This document shows, one piece after another, positions 49,040 through 60,500 of a stretch of DNA of 64,000 bases. The stretch comes from Hirsutella rhossiliensis (Eukaryota; Ascomycota; Sordariomycetes; Hypocreales; Ophiocordycipitaceae): assembly GCF_020360975.1 (NCBI RefSeq), contig NW_025408672.1:186001-250000 (forward strand), read 5' to 3'. The position numbers and the translations under genes were made by a program. A model generated the notes under the pieces. It worked only from the letters and a program-made list of their open reading frames with translations, was not told where the DNA came from and did not search any database. How positions within the stretch are numbered: the first letter of the stretch is position 1; every line of letters starts with the position of its first letter.

Positions 49040-52000
49040 TCCCTTAGCCGACTTAGGATAGTAAGCTAGAGTCCTTTTACTTCTTCCTTAGCTAGCTATA
49101 GATAAAGTTTATAACCGATAAGAAATAGGGCCTAAATAGCTATCGCGATATAGCGTAGTATTCGCTCCTTTATACGCTACCGGAGCCCTAGATATAGCGG
49201 ATCTCTAGATTCTAAGATAAGGGCGGCCCTAAGGGTAGACGCGACCTATAAGACTTCTTTTAATACCTTATATATACGTTCGGCAATATATAGGAGCGGG
49301 AGAAGGCGTAAGATAGGCTATAGACCCTTAAGTAAAGAGATAGATAAACCTTTAGAGAATTCCTTCCCGATTTCGAAGAAACGCTCTTATAGGTAGCGGG
49401 GACTATAGTATAGGAAGATAGCGCGAAGCTTATATAGCTATAGAATTTAATTACGCTAGCCCTATAAGAGCTACTTATCCCTATAATTATACTTACTAAC
49501 TACGGCGAGTATATAAGCCGGTTAATAAAGGTAGCTTAGGGCTATAAGTAGACGCCGCGTTTCTAGAAGCTCCGTAAGCGTACGCCGTATAGCGGCGACG
49601 GGATTACCGCCCCTCTATAAGATAAATAACCGGCTATCGATATAAACGGGGATACCTTAATATCGGCTACCTATATAGACCGGGCTAGACGCGGTAAGAA
49701 GACGCCGTCGACTACCCCCTATACCGCCCCGCACTTTAAGTAGTAAGCGAAGTAGGTAATAAGCGAGGAAATCAGGAAGAGAAAGGCTAACGGCCGCTAC
49801 TTACGTTATAAAGTATCTATATACTTTATATTAAAATGCCCCTTCTTTTTAGCTAAGTAGCCTATAGCGGTTTAAGTAGCGAAGATAGAACCGCTCCTCG
49901 CCTTAGACGATAAGGAAGACTCCGCCCCCTTAAGCCTAGAGGAAAAAGAGTAGCTCTAAAGTAAAGACGGGCTCTAGAGCCCTAATTACTAATACTAGTA
50001 AAAGAGAAGGAAGAATTATCCGCCTATATAAAAGAAGAGCTTACTTTAATATAGGTTATAATTAATAACTCCTTACCTATTACCGCCCTTATAGATAAGG
50101 GCTGCTAGTACTACGCTATAGTTAATAAGGCGCTTACGCGAGAGATATAAGTACCGGTAGAAAAGATCGCCTTAAGGCGAGTAAAGGGCGCTTTAGGCGC
50201 GATAGAGGGTATAGTAATTAGGGGTATTACGTAGCTAGCTATAGAGGTCGACGGTTACTATAAGCTTATCGTAGCTTATATAATCCCTTAACTAGAGTTT
50301 CCCTTAATCCTCGGGAAACCTTAGTTATTATATATAGAGTTATACTTAGTTCTATACTAAAGGAAGCTATAGTTTAAGCCTATATAACGGTAGGTCCGCT
50401 ATAACGATAGTTCTATAAGCGTAGGACTAGGCGTACGAGCTTTATACTCGGTATAAGAAGTCCTTGCCTCTATCTTTATAGGAACCGTGTAATAGGTAGA
50501 GCGGGGGCAAGGCCGGGCAGCGGCTAACGTAGCGGTCTATATAGTTAGCTTAGTAGATATCGATAAGGCCCTTTAGATAAAGAAGCCGAAGTCGCCCTCT
50601 AAGCTATAGTAATAGATACCGGAGCGCTTTTACGACCTCCTACCGCTATTTAAGTCCTAGGAAGCAGATAAGCTTAACCTATATAAGCTAGGGGTAGACT
50701 ATAAGATCGTACTCTATACTAATAAGAAAGGGTAAGAACTACCTATACTATTTAGACCGCTATATAGTATATTATATATAGAGCTACTAGTGCTAAAAAA
50801 GACGCTAAGGGACCTCCTAGATAAGGGTTTTATTTAAGTAAGTAGCTTTAAAGTAAGAGCGCTAGTCCTATTTATACGTAAACTAAGGGGCGGGATATAG
50901 TTCTATTATAACTATAAGGCCCTAAATATAATTATAAGGCTAGACCGCTACCCTTTACCCTTAATCTTAGATACGCTCTATAACCTTTTAAAGGCAAAGT
51001 AGTTTATAAAGCTAGATATAAAATAAGCGTTTTATAAGGTATAGATCTTAGAGGGTAACGAGTAAAAGATAGCGTTCTATATATACTATAGCTTATTTAA
51101 GTAGCTTATAACGCCCTTCGGCCTTTTAAGAGCGCCCGCTACCTTTTAGTATTATATTAATAACGTACTTTAGGACTTCCTTAATAAGTTTGCCTCTATA
51201 TATATAGATAATATCCTTATCTATACGAGCGGCTCCTATAAGGACTATATATAGAAAGTATAAAGGGTCCTAGAGCGCCTCTAACTTTATAGGCTCTACC
51301 TTAACCTAGATAAGTACGAATTTAGGGTTAAGAGGGTTAAGTACCTAGGCTTTATTATCTATATAAGCATAGGTATATAGGCGGACCCTATAAAGATTTA
51401 GGCGATTTAGGACTAGGCTACCCTAACTACGTAGATAGACGTATAGAGCTTCCTTAGGTTCGCGAACTATTATAGGATATTTATTAAGGGCTTCTCTTAT
51501 ATTATAATGCCTTTAAACGAGATTACTAGGAAGCAGACCGCTTTTTACTAGGGGCCTATATAGGAAGGAGCGTTCTATACGCTTAAGGACCTATTCTCTT
51601 AAGCCCTAGTACTACTTTAGTAGGACTTCGACCGGTTTACGTTAGTTAAAGCGGACTATAGCGGCTAGGTACTTAGAGGAACGCTCTCTTAAGAGGTAGA
51701 TAAGCGGAAGTAACTAATAGCGTTCTACTCCTATAAGCTAACCTTAGCGGAGCGGAATTACGCTATTTACGATAAGGAGATACTAGCGATTATTAGCTAC
51801 CTTAAGTAATAGTAAGTAGAGCTCTAGAGCTATAAGAGCTTCGAGGTTCTTATAGACTATAGGAACCTTAAGTACTTTATAACTTACTAGTACCTCTTAG
51901 AGCGGTAAGCCCGCTAGGCGGAGTATCTCTTACGCTTTAACTTCTCGATTAAGTACCGCCTTAGGTAGGACTCCGCGGTCCTAGACGCGCTTTCCTAGAG

Positions 52001-52942
52001 GGATTAAGACTAGCTAACGGGAGCGGATATCGAGGCCCGGGATCTATAGCTTATCCTATAAGAAGCACTATAGACTTATATAGGAGCTTCCTTAGTAAAG
52101 GAAGACGCGGTTCCCCCCGCGCCCTTACCTCGGTCTAGTAAGGAGGGATAGACCGGCCTAGGGGCGTGCGCGGCGAGAGTATTCTAAGATAAGGCCCTTT
52201 AACGCTTATAGGATAGGATAGCGGCTCTAGACCGTACCTACGAAGGCATACGCCGCGCTATTAAGTCCGGCGCTCGACGCTTAGATCTAAAGCTAAAGCT
52301 AAAGGTATAGGTAGCCGACTACTATATCGACCTATAGGGGCATCTACGCTAGCGGGGGAGACTATAAGTACCGGGCGCACTATATACTATAGAAGCTAAG
52401 GAAAAGGAGGGACCGCTAGAGCTAAACGAATAAAATAAGCTCTAAGGGAGGCTAGTCTAACTTATCTATAACTCTAGTATCGTAGGTTACCTAGGTAGAT
52501 AGGGTATAGTAGTAGGCCTTACGAGGGACTTTTACTAGCCCCTCTTATAGTACTACGTTTATCGCTTCCTCTATAACTACGATATCTATAGCCGTATAAA
52601 GATCTAAAGGGCGTAGCTTAAAGGGCTGCTTAAGTAGCTTCTAGTACCCGACCGGTTCTATATATATATATAAATAGACTTTATAACGGACCTCTTACTT
52701 ATAAAGGGCGGTAACCGCTATATATAGGTAATTAAGGACCGACTTAGTAAGTCTATAGTATTAAAGCTAATACTATCTATAGATATAGAGTCCTATATAG
52801 AGCGCTTCCTATAGTACTAGGCCCGCTCGTATAGCTAGCTAGCCTCTATTATAAGCGATAAGGGATCGAATTAAACTAGCCGCTTTTAATAATACCTATA
52901 CTAGCTACTTTAGATTATATAGCTACTTAGTATAGTATATTA
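49040..52942 (+). pseudogene. gypsy E gag, protease, RT, RNase H, integrase first half, RIP-ruined
   Basis: Gag about 49050-49800 (RISRFQDKGG, ERERAQDRLQTL strings). Protease near 50087 (ALIDKGC for a D-S-G-C box). Reverse transcriptase about 50640-51540: LFIRKLRGGIQFYYNYKALN, LDIKQAFYK, TPFGLLRAPATFQ, active box YIDN at 51201-51212. RNase H about 51640-51960 (FYSYKLTLAERNYAIYDKEILAI). Integrase from about 52480: finger region with Tyr for Cys/His, then QIDFITDLLL and SIISDKGSN with core Asp residues. The frame is broken at 52942 by the Fot1 insertion. All stops are TAA/TAG. Confidence 0.85.
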
Positions 52943-54795
52943 AGTTAGCACCCCTAGCTTCCGGCACCCCCTACTTCCGGTACCCTTCGCAGCACTAAGG
53001 CAGGCACATTCTAAACGCAATTAAAGCCGCATTTTAACATCACGATAATTAAATTTGGTGTTTCTGGCTACTCTAGCTGCCAGCTATTGCAAAGAGCTTT
53101 AAATCCTACGTTCTGATTGGCTGTGGCGGCGGCAGCCGGCTTAAGCGTGCGCTCGAGCTGTTTCTTCGTCTTTATAACTTATTTAATCTATACGAACCGC
53201 CTATTAGGGTCCTAAGGGACCTTTTTCTATTTTTGAGGCCGTAGACGATGTAATTAATGCTCTAGCTGCTGTATTCGAAGTTAGGAGGCTGTAAGCTGCC
53301 AATTTTGCTTATTAAGGCTGCGGCCAACCTTGCTAAAGAGTAGTCGGATCGTACGGTCAACTTGACCGCGGTTTTCTAGCCCTATAATAAGGCGACGGAC
53401 TTCTTATGATCGTTTAGGCGTTTTAAGGGCATTGTAAATAGCTAGGGTACTAGAATTCTTTCTTTTTAACGGCGTTAACGGCGTTAACGGCTGCGGTAAG
53501 ACGAACCGGCTTAGCAAGGGCTTTGCTATATTAACTAGCCATAGTCCTAACCCACGCCACCCGCCCTTGATATTCTTTTCGGTTAGACCGGCCTGCCGGG
53601 CCTAATAATATGCTTGGAGGAAGGTAGCCTTGCCAATTAGCGCTGTATCGTCGAAAGATACGATTTTTTCGAGTTAACGTCGGTAGGCAGCCTTGATCGG
53701 CGAGAAAACCGAGATATTAAGAGGTTAGAGGACGTGGGAGGAGTGTGCTAGTAGAAAAAGAAGATAAATGCGATTCTTAAAGCATTTATATATAAAATCG
53801 TCGGTCTGATAGCTCCCGTGGCCATTAACGATAAGGAGAACGTTCCCCTATAGGTGGCGCCTTGTTTAGGGGATAAACACCTGCTTGAGCTATTAAATGG
53901 CGATAGAATCGCTTATCTAGCCCTTTAGGGAAGTAACGAAGTCCTAATCCTTTAGAAAATCGAGTTCGTCAGGGAACCATTGCTGTTAGAGGTCCTGGCC
54001 CTTAAAGATCATAAGGGGGGTTAAGGCCTGGCCCGTTGTAGAGACGCATTCGACGATTGTAGTCTAACAACGCGATCTAAGCCGCTTCTTAATAGCCTCC
54101 TTCTTCTCTGAGCTCCCTAGCACTAGCCCGTTGCAGCCAAGGCCCTCGAGGATGCCTGTTTCGTCTATATTAAAGCGTGATTCCGGTAGGATTGCCTATA
54201 TAGCCGGCAGCTTAAGCAATTAGAACTATTCCTTGATCCCGCTAATAGAGGCGCCGTTAATACGGGCAGAATTAAGAGATTTACCTTTGATCGTGCTAAT
54301 CTCTAGGTTTCGGGCTAAAAAGCTCGAAACCTAGTGTTTTCTAAGCGGGCGGGGGTCTCCACTAGCCACGATAATGCGGCCGGCGAATTCCCTAAGTTGA
54401 TAATGCGTTGGAGGCAGCCCAAGGGCCGCTTAGGCAAGAACCTATTTATAGAGGTATTTTTCCTACTCTCGACTAAGCCTTTAAGATGCCTCTTTTGCCT
54501 CCTTTATAGGTAGGGCTCCTTTAAGACGCGTCTAAAGGGTTGTTCTTAGAATACCCTACTTGCGACTAGCTTAGAGCTAAGGTATGCTATTATTAATAGC
54601 TTCGAGCGCTTCTTAGAGCTGGTTTTCGGTATATTTAGAAAGACGAGGCATCGCTAATTCGAATAATATTTATTTTATAATTATTAAATAAGAGATGCAC
54701 GAGAAAACGCGGTCACGATATAGTAGGTAGTCAACGCGATAGTAATATAGGGAGGTGCCGGAAGTAGGGGGTGCCGGAAGCTAGGGGTGCTAACT
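52943..54795 (-). mobile_element. Fot1/pogo-type DNA transposon, 1853 bp, partly RIP-mutated
   Basis: TA target duplication at 52941-52942 and 54796-54797. Terminal inverted repeats of about 42 bp start AGTTAGCACCCCTAGCTTCC at both ends with one mismatch about 38 bases in. Size and TIR agree with Fot1-like Tc1/mariner elements. It sits in the integrase core of gypsy E; gypsy D carries the uninterrupted sequence (reverse complement near 42140-42170). CA and TG are still common, so it has seen less RIP than the host element. Confidence 0.93.
53068..54651 (-). pseudogene. Fot1/pogo-type DDE transposase, RIP-damaged
   Basis: Starts at ATG 54651 (MPRLSKYTENQL) and keeps one frame of 527 codons to TAG 53068-53070, the usual length for Fot1 transposases. 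An N-terminal psq-type helix-turn-helix (about residues 5-50, ...ASRK-GI-RTTL) is followed by a CENP-B-like DNA-binding region, then the DDE core. First catalytic Asp is intact (NIDETGI). The second is Asn (LLIVNGHGSYQTD) and the third is Asn (PLNISVFSP), both by G-to-A on the coding strand. Many stops at former Gln and Trp positions. Not functional. Confidence 0.9.
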
Positions 54796-54797
54796 TA

Positions 54798-55630
54798 CCT
54801 ATAGACCGATAGAGGGCCTAAGAGGGTTAACTAGGAGGCGTAGGCCTACCTATAGGCTATCGTAGCCTATAACTAAGTAAACTAAGACCGGTAGCTCCCC
54901 GCGGCCTAACTTATATTAAATAGTAAACTATATACCTCTATTAAGATAGCCCCTTTCTTTATAACGTATAGCTTCGAACTACCCTTACTAGTTCCCTTTA
55001 CCGTAGACGTAGTAGTAGAGTAGTATAGTAATTCGTTACTAAAGGGCTATGCCTCCGCGTTTATATAAAAGCTATAAGAGACTATAGATTATTACTAATC
55101 CGCAATAGCTACTACGGCGTAAGATTAAGAGCGGCACGCTAATAAGACTAAGGCCTTAGTAGATAGGTTCGCGGTAGGAGATAAGGTATAGCTAGACCTC
55201 TATAACTATAGGTCGGTACGACTAAAGAAGAAGCTTAACTAGCTATACGCGAAGTTTATAGTATAGAGGGTTATTAGCCTATAGGTTATAGAGCTCGATA
55301 GTCTCCTAACGGGGGTTTATAATAAGATTAATATAGACCTCCTTTATAGAGCCTCCTTTAACCTATTACTTAGATAAGAAGTAGCGGACGCTTAACTACC
55401 TATAATTAAGGTAGAGGGAGAGGATAAGTTTAAGGTTAAAGAGATATAGGCCGCGCGCTAGAAAAAGGTTAGTAGGGGGAAACGCTAGGAGGTCCTCGTT
55501 AAGTAGCGCGGGTATCTCGACCTTATATAGGAACCTATATATAAGTTTATAGGAATTATAGCCCTCGATAAGTTTAAAGCCTTATTTAAAATAGTAAATA
55601 AGAATAACGGACTAGCGGACTACCGATAGT
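54798..55630 (+). pseudogene. gypsy E integrase second half, RIP-ruined
   Basis: Resumes directly after the Fot1 element with the Glu-containing part of the integrase core (QTDR..., RVNQEA) and goes on through the linker to the C-terminal stretch (VQLDLYNYRS, RLKKKLNQLYAKF, PIYKFIGIIALDKFKALFKI) up to about 55630. Confidence 0.85.
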
Positions 55631-55754
55631 AGCCTAGGCTAGGACTATAAAGTAGGTAAAGCGGAGTAGGTAGTTATAATAACGCGAGCGTAATTATATA
55701 AGTAGAGATAAAAATAGCGTTTATTTTAAGGCGGAGCCCTTAGACTACCTAAAC

Positions 55755-56450
55755 CTACTTTTTATTTTTATCGTCGTCCTTATCCTTATCCTCGTCGTCC
55801 TCCTCTACCTTATTAGCGGCGGCGGCGCTCTCTAGGGCGCTTAGGCGGCCCTCTAAGCCCGCGAGCTAGTCGGCGGTAGTAGCGGCTCCGGGGGCTCTAG
55901 GGGCGGGGGGGGGCCCGGCTAGCAGCAGCGGCGGGGGCGGCGGCGGGCACGGCTAAGGGGACCGCCGATAGGGCGACGGAGGCAGTGTCCCTAGTACTAG
56001 GAGAGTTAGTAGCGGAAGTAAAAGAGCTAGATAAGAGGAACTTACTTAGGGACGAGGCCCTAGCGCTCGAGGGCGCGGAGATTACGGTAGGCGGCGGCGG
56101 CGGCGGTAAGGCGCTTCTTAGTAGCCCCCCGTGCCTGCCCGTATACGCCGGCCTTCTAAGCCGACGCCGTAGCGAGTAGGACGGGAGGCGCCGCCTTATA
56201 GGCGCGGCCGGCACGCGCGTACTAGTAATAACTGCCGCTACGGCGGCGCCCGACTTAGTCGGCGTAGGGGAGCTCCTACGACGCGCACCGTATATAGGGG
56301 GCCGCGCGGGCGGCTCCGGCTTATACTTAGCGTTTATACTTTAAGAAGTTAACGGAAAATAGCTACTACGCTCGCTAGGTAGCGGACTTACGGGGGTAGT
56401 AGTAGCGGAGGCGGGGGCAGAGGGGCCGGGCGTTACGGCCGGCGGCGGGG
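55755..56450 (-). pseudogene. Antisense ORF behind gypsy E integrase
   Basis: Minus-strand frame opposite to gypsy E with few stops. It has a basic, Pro/Arg-rich first half (RRRLPSYSLRRRLRRP), an Ala/Pro-rich middle, GLEGRLSALESA and an acidic Asp/Lys tail ending at TAG 55755-55757. A run of nine G at about 55905-55913 puts the two halves out of frame by one base. Homologue of 40640-41178 in gypsy D. The 5' end is lost with the truncation of gypsy E. Confidence 0.45.
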
Positions 56451-56838
56451 CACTTAACGGGAAATATCCCGGAAATAGGTATCTTTCTAACCGCTAATAG
56501 AAGCTCTATAATGCTTAAGCTTTAATGCGTCGAAGTTCTGCCTCTGTCCGGAGTTCCCCGAGTATTTCCTCCGTAAAAAGAGATTGGGAAGCCGGTATTC
56601 GTTAGTACGCGAGCAGGAGCTTTCTTCCTAAGAAGATATCGGGGTTCATAGGTCGAGGTCAACTCGTTCTATTTATTATTTTTTATCTTCCGTTCTACTA
56701 GAGGTAGACTTTTAGGAGAATAGATTTTTAGGGGAATTAGAATTACTACTATTTATTAAGCACTAGTCCCTTAGTACGGGGCTAGTACGTTAACCTTACC
56801 GTCTGCCCGGATCCGGTGCGGGTCTAACGGGTAATAAA

Positions 56839-56929
56839 ACGGACTGGCTACCGTACGTAGGTTTTAAACGTATTATACGGACTAGCTACCGTACGTTGTT
56901 ACGCGCGTTAAATACGGACTGGCTACCGG
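56839..56929. repeat. Tandem repeat, period 37-38 bp, about 2.4 units
   Basis: Units begin ACGGACTGGCTACCG at 56839, 56877 (one change, ACTAG) and 56914. The spacers between the conserved 15-20 bp cores differ more. Confidence 0.75.
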
Positions 56930-57185
56930 TCTTGCGAGTTAAAGTAAGAGTAGTAACGACTGTCTGTATTCTTCTCTGCCCGCCTAAAATCTAGCGGGTT
57001 CTCTATCCTCTATATATACCATAGCGAGCGTAAGACCTTACTCGGGGCTTTAACCGAGTAATGTCTTAACCTTATAATCGTGCGACAGTGGTGCGGTGTC
57101 TTAGCGGCATTTCCCGGTGTTTTCCCCGGGTAGGCACGGGTATTTCTCTATAATTTCCCCGCTATATTCTCGTGGTAACTTCTTA

Positions 57186-57300
57186 GGGAAATATCGGTGC
57201 AGTCCCTAAGGAACTTATTATTACTCGGGAAATTATGGTGCATTCCCCGTGCAATATGTCCCTAGGGGAAATCTCCGTGAAATATCCGTGCAATCCGCTT
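57186..57300. repeat. Diverged tandem repeat, period about 40 bp
   Basis: Three units beginning GGGAAAT at 57186, 57227 and 57266, each followed by variants of CGGTGCAGTCCC or CCGTGCAATCC. Confidence 0.55.
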
Positions 57301-57544
57301 GGTTGTCGTTTCCGGGAATTCCGGGTGATTTCCCGGAGTTTGCCCGGTGGCTTCCGGGTTCCTTCTTCCGCGGGGAGCCTTGGGGAGTTAGGGGTGTCTT
57401 CCTTAGGGGAAGCAGATGTCGTTCCGGGTACCTGGATTGTCGACTGTAAGGTGTCCCGTAACAGTAACGTAAATCTATACTTATAGCCCGACTTATATTA
57501 AGTACTTACTAGGAAAAAGGGGGCGTAAGGGTAATTTATACTGC

Positions 57545-60500
57545 TTTAAGGCGCTATAGGAACTAGTTAATAAGACGGCCTTTATAAAAGACAGCATACT
57601 ATAGATTTAGAGGTTATATAGTATAGTAAATTAGTAAAATAAGGCGATTACTATAAGGCTTCGCTATAACTATAATATATCTTTTATCGCTATATAGCGT
57701 AAGACTATAGCCCTTATCTTTTACGTTATTAACTATATAACTAAGGTAAAGGACCTTATATAAAAGCGCGTTATCGCGGCCGCGGACCTCTTACCTCTTA
57801 AAGTAAGCGATAAAATAGCTAACGGCGTAGAGGTTTATAGAGTTAAAGGTACTAAGGATAATAGTAAGTAAAATAAAACGCGAAAATTCTTAATAAAGGT
57901 AGCGAATTATATATTTATAGAGAGGCTATTAGTTATTATAGGTTAAGGTTATTATAGATCTTCTAATATACCTAACTAAACTAATAAATAATAGTACCTA
58001 GGCGTTCTTAAACGTTTTAGTGCTTTACTAGTATATCTTTTAATAATAGCTATACCTTTAACGAGAAAGCGGTATAGCTACTATAAATAGTTTCGTAGAT
58101 AAGTTAATACTTATTAAGGAAGTAAGCTAAAGGATTTACCGCGTTAAGGTATATCGTTACTAAGGAGATATCCTTTAAGGGCTATATTTCTATAATTATA
58201 TTTTACTAGTTAAGCTAAAGCGTAATAATAAGGATAAGAGGCTCCCTACTTAAAGTAAGGTCCTACTTAAGAGCGGCTAGGCTCTAGGAAGCTATTAGGT
58301 ATAGGTACTTAAGTAACTAGGTAAGTAAGCTATAGTCTACCTTAATAGGTATTTATATAAGGATTTTAAGAAAGATAATAAAGGATTATACTACTAAAGG
58401 TATATTTATTATTAATAGACTAAGGGCGCTAGGTTAAGGAGGCTAATTTCTATATTAAAGAGCGGCTATATAGTATCTTATGCTATTTATACTTTAAGAG
58501 CTCTTTTTAAGGGAAGAAAGCAGCGATATTAACTATATATAAGGGAGGGAATAAGTAGCTTTAGTCCTAAAGATATTATATTACGTTAATAATATATAGT
58601 TACTACGATAGTTAGCTAAAGATATAAAGTAGGACGCTAAGTAGTAGGTAGCTTTATCTAGTAATAGTAACTTTATAATAGTCTATCTAAATAAGGATAG
58701 TACTATAAAGGCGGGTATTAAGTTTAGATTAATATACTAAGCTAATAGTATAGGAAATATAACGCGTTTAATCGATATTATTAAAAGCTCGATTAGGGTA
58801 AACTAAGTTACGGCTAGCTTGCTAGAGCTTATAGCGATAATATAGGAGCTTAGCCGCTTTTAATAACTAGCGTTTTCGTTATCTTTTAAGTTCTAGGCCG
58901 TAATACTATCTAAATAAGGCCTAAGATAAATTAATATCCTTAAGCAAGTATCCTTTAAAGCTACTATACCGCTATAGAGTAAAGTTAGGGCTATAAAGTT
59001 ATAGTAAACTTATATATCTAAGGAGAGGGAGAAGATAATCTAGGGAATATAAAGCGTGCTCTTAGTAAAGGTAACTAATTATTAGGTAGCGGTATATAGT
59101 ATACTTATAGGTTTTAGGGATAATAATATCTTAATAATAGCGGCGGACCTTAAGGAAATAGTAAAGGCTAGCGTAAGAATAAAGATCTAGCTCGGCGCCT
59201 TAACCTCCTTTATTAAAGCGGGTAAGGCCTTAATAATAAGGTTTACGCTAAATAAAAAGTAAGCGATTACCTTCTTAATTATATACTATTAGCTTAACCT
59301 TATATAGCGTAGGGAGAAAAGTAATAGGTATTAGCTATACTAATTCGTTAGCGAAAAGGGCGGAATAAGTAAGTCGTAAGTTATTAAAGCGATTATTAAA
59401 CTCTTTATATTTAAGGATTAATCGAATCGCTTAATAATAACGGCGACGTTAGGGATAGTAGTAATATAGATTAATAGTATTACGATCTACTCTACTTATA
59501 AGTTCTTTAAAGATCTCGCGGTAGTTATAAATATAGCTAGGGATCTTAATAAGTTATAAATATTAAACTAAGTAAAGCGGTTTATTTATAAGTAATCTTA
59601 GATAGACTAGTAAGAGAAGGACGTACTTATCGTTAACGAGGTTAATATACTTAGTACGCGGACGCTCTACGCGGTTAACGAGTAGCTTTACTAGCTACGC
59701 GGGTTATACTAGGATTTTAAAGGGATCCTTATTATCCTCTTCTACGAAGACTTTTACTAGTTCCGCTTAGTCTAAGAGCAGTCGATCCTCCTTATTAGCA
59801 CGGCCGTCTTATAGGATATAAATAACTCTTTTAAGGCTAAGTAATAGCACTAGTATAATAAGGCGCACGTGCTATAAAAGAGGTTTATAACTATCGTTAT
59901 ACTTAATAAGTAAGTACGCGCTACTAGCGACCTAGAGCTATAAAAGCTATTAAAGCGAATCCGACTAAGCGCGTAGGACTATATAGATCTAGGCCTCCTT
60001 AACTTAAGATACTATTAAGAAGGTAGGTAGATCCTATAAGTATTAAGTATTACTATAGTAATACTATTAAATAGGAACTAGTAGAACCTTAATATAAAGG
60101 CTAGCTTAGCGTTTTAAATCTAATACTAGTTAATACTATATATCTTTATATCTAGCTATAAATAGAAAAAGAGCTTACTAATAAAGAAGGAGGCTATTAT
60201 AATACTAAACTAAGGCGACGATAGCGTAATACTAGTACTAGCTATCTTTATATTCGTACTAGGGATACTAATTATCGTAAACTATAATACTTATTAAGGG
60301 CTAAAGCTAGTAAATAGTACTAGCTATATAGTACTAAAGGTTAACCTTAATAAGTTATACCTAGGGTATTATATCTTAGTAGATATAATAGTTTATTTTA
60401 GGCCGCTAGTAGGGATAATACTAAAGTCTAAGATAATAAAAGATATTTACTTTATTAAGATACCGCTAAGAATAATTTTATTAATGCCTATAACTATTAA

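Larger units (their letters stand above)
48602..56452 (+). mobile_element. Ty3/gypsy element E, 3' truncated, interrupted by Fot1-like DNA, RIP-mutated
   Basis: Same family as D in opposite orientation. It has the 5' LTR 48602-48787, gag, protease, RT, RNase H and integrase, with a Fot1/pogo element in the integrase. It ends abruptly near 56452 within the post-integrase region, about 0.8 kb before the place where a 3' LTR is expected from D, so the 3' LTR is missing. The sequence left of it (ATATA, 48597-48601) would be its target duplication but has no partner. Confidence 0.9.
56453..57490. other. Non-RIP, non-coding island with short tandem repeats
   Basis: About 1 kb in which CA and TG are normal again, between two RIP-ruined elements. 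It begins abruptly at TTAACGGGAAATATCCCGG. Two sets of short repeats lie inside (56839-56929 and 57186-57300) together with many GGGAAAT/ATTTCCC and CCGGGAA boxes. A GT-rich 83-codon frame at 57235-57486 has no relatives that I recognise. It could be the control region or 5' part of an element, or an LTR without its partner. Confidence 0.5.

Noticed and set aside
8215..52942. Possible CRISPR arrays or host tRNA/rRNA genes in the repetitive AT-rich DNA
   Set aside because: No evenly spaced direct repeats with unique spacers and no cloverleaf or rRNA signature seen; periodic-looking stretches are RIP-made TA-rich words such as CTTATAAG.
57235..57486. Open frames of 83 and 66 codons in the non-RIP island
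   Set aside because: They overlap in different frames, cover tandem repeats and resemble nothing; openness follows from the GC-rich composition.
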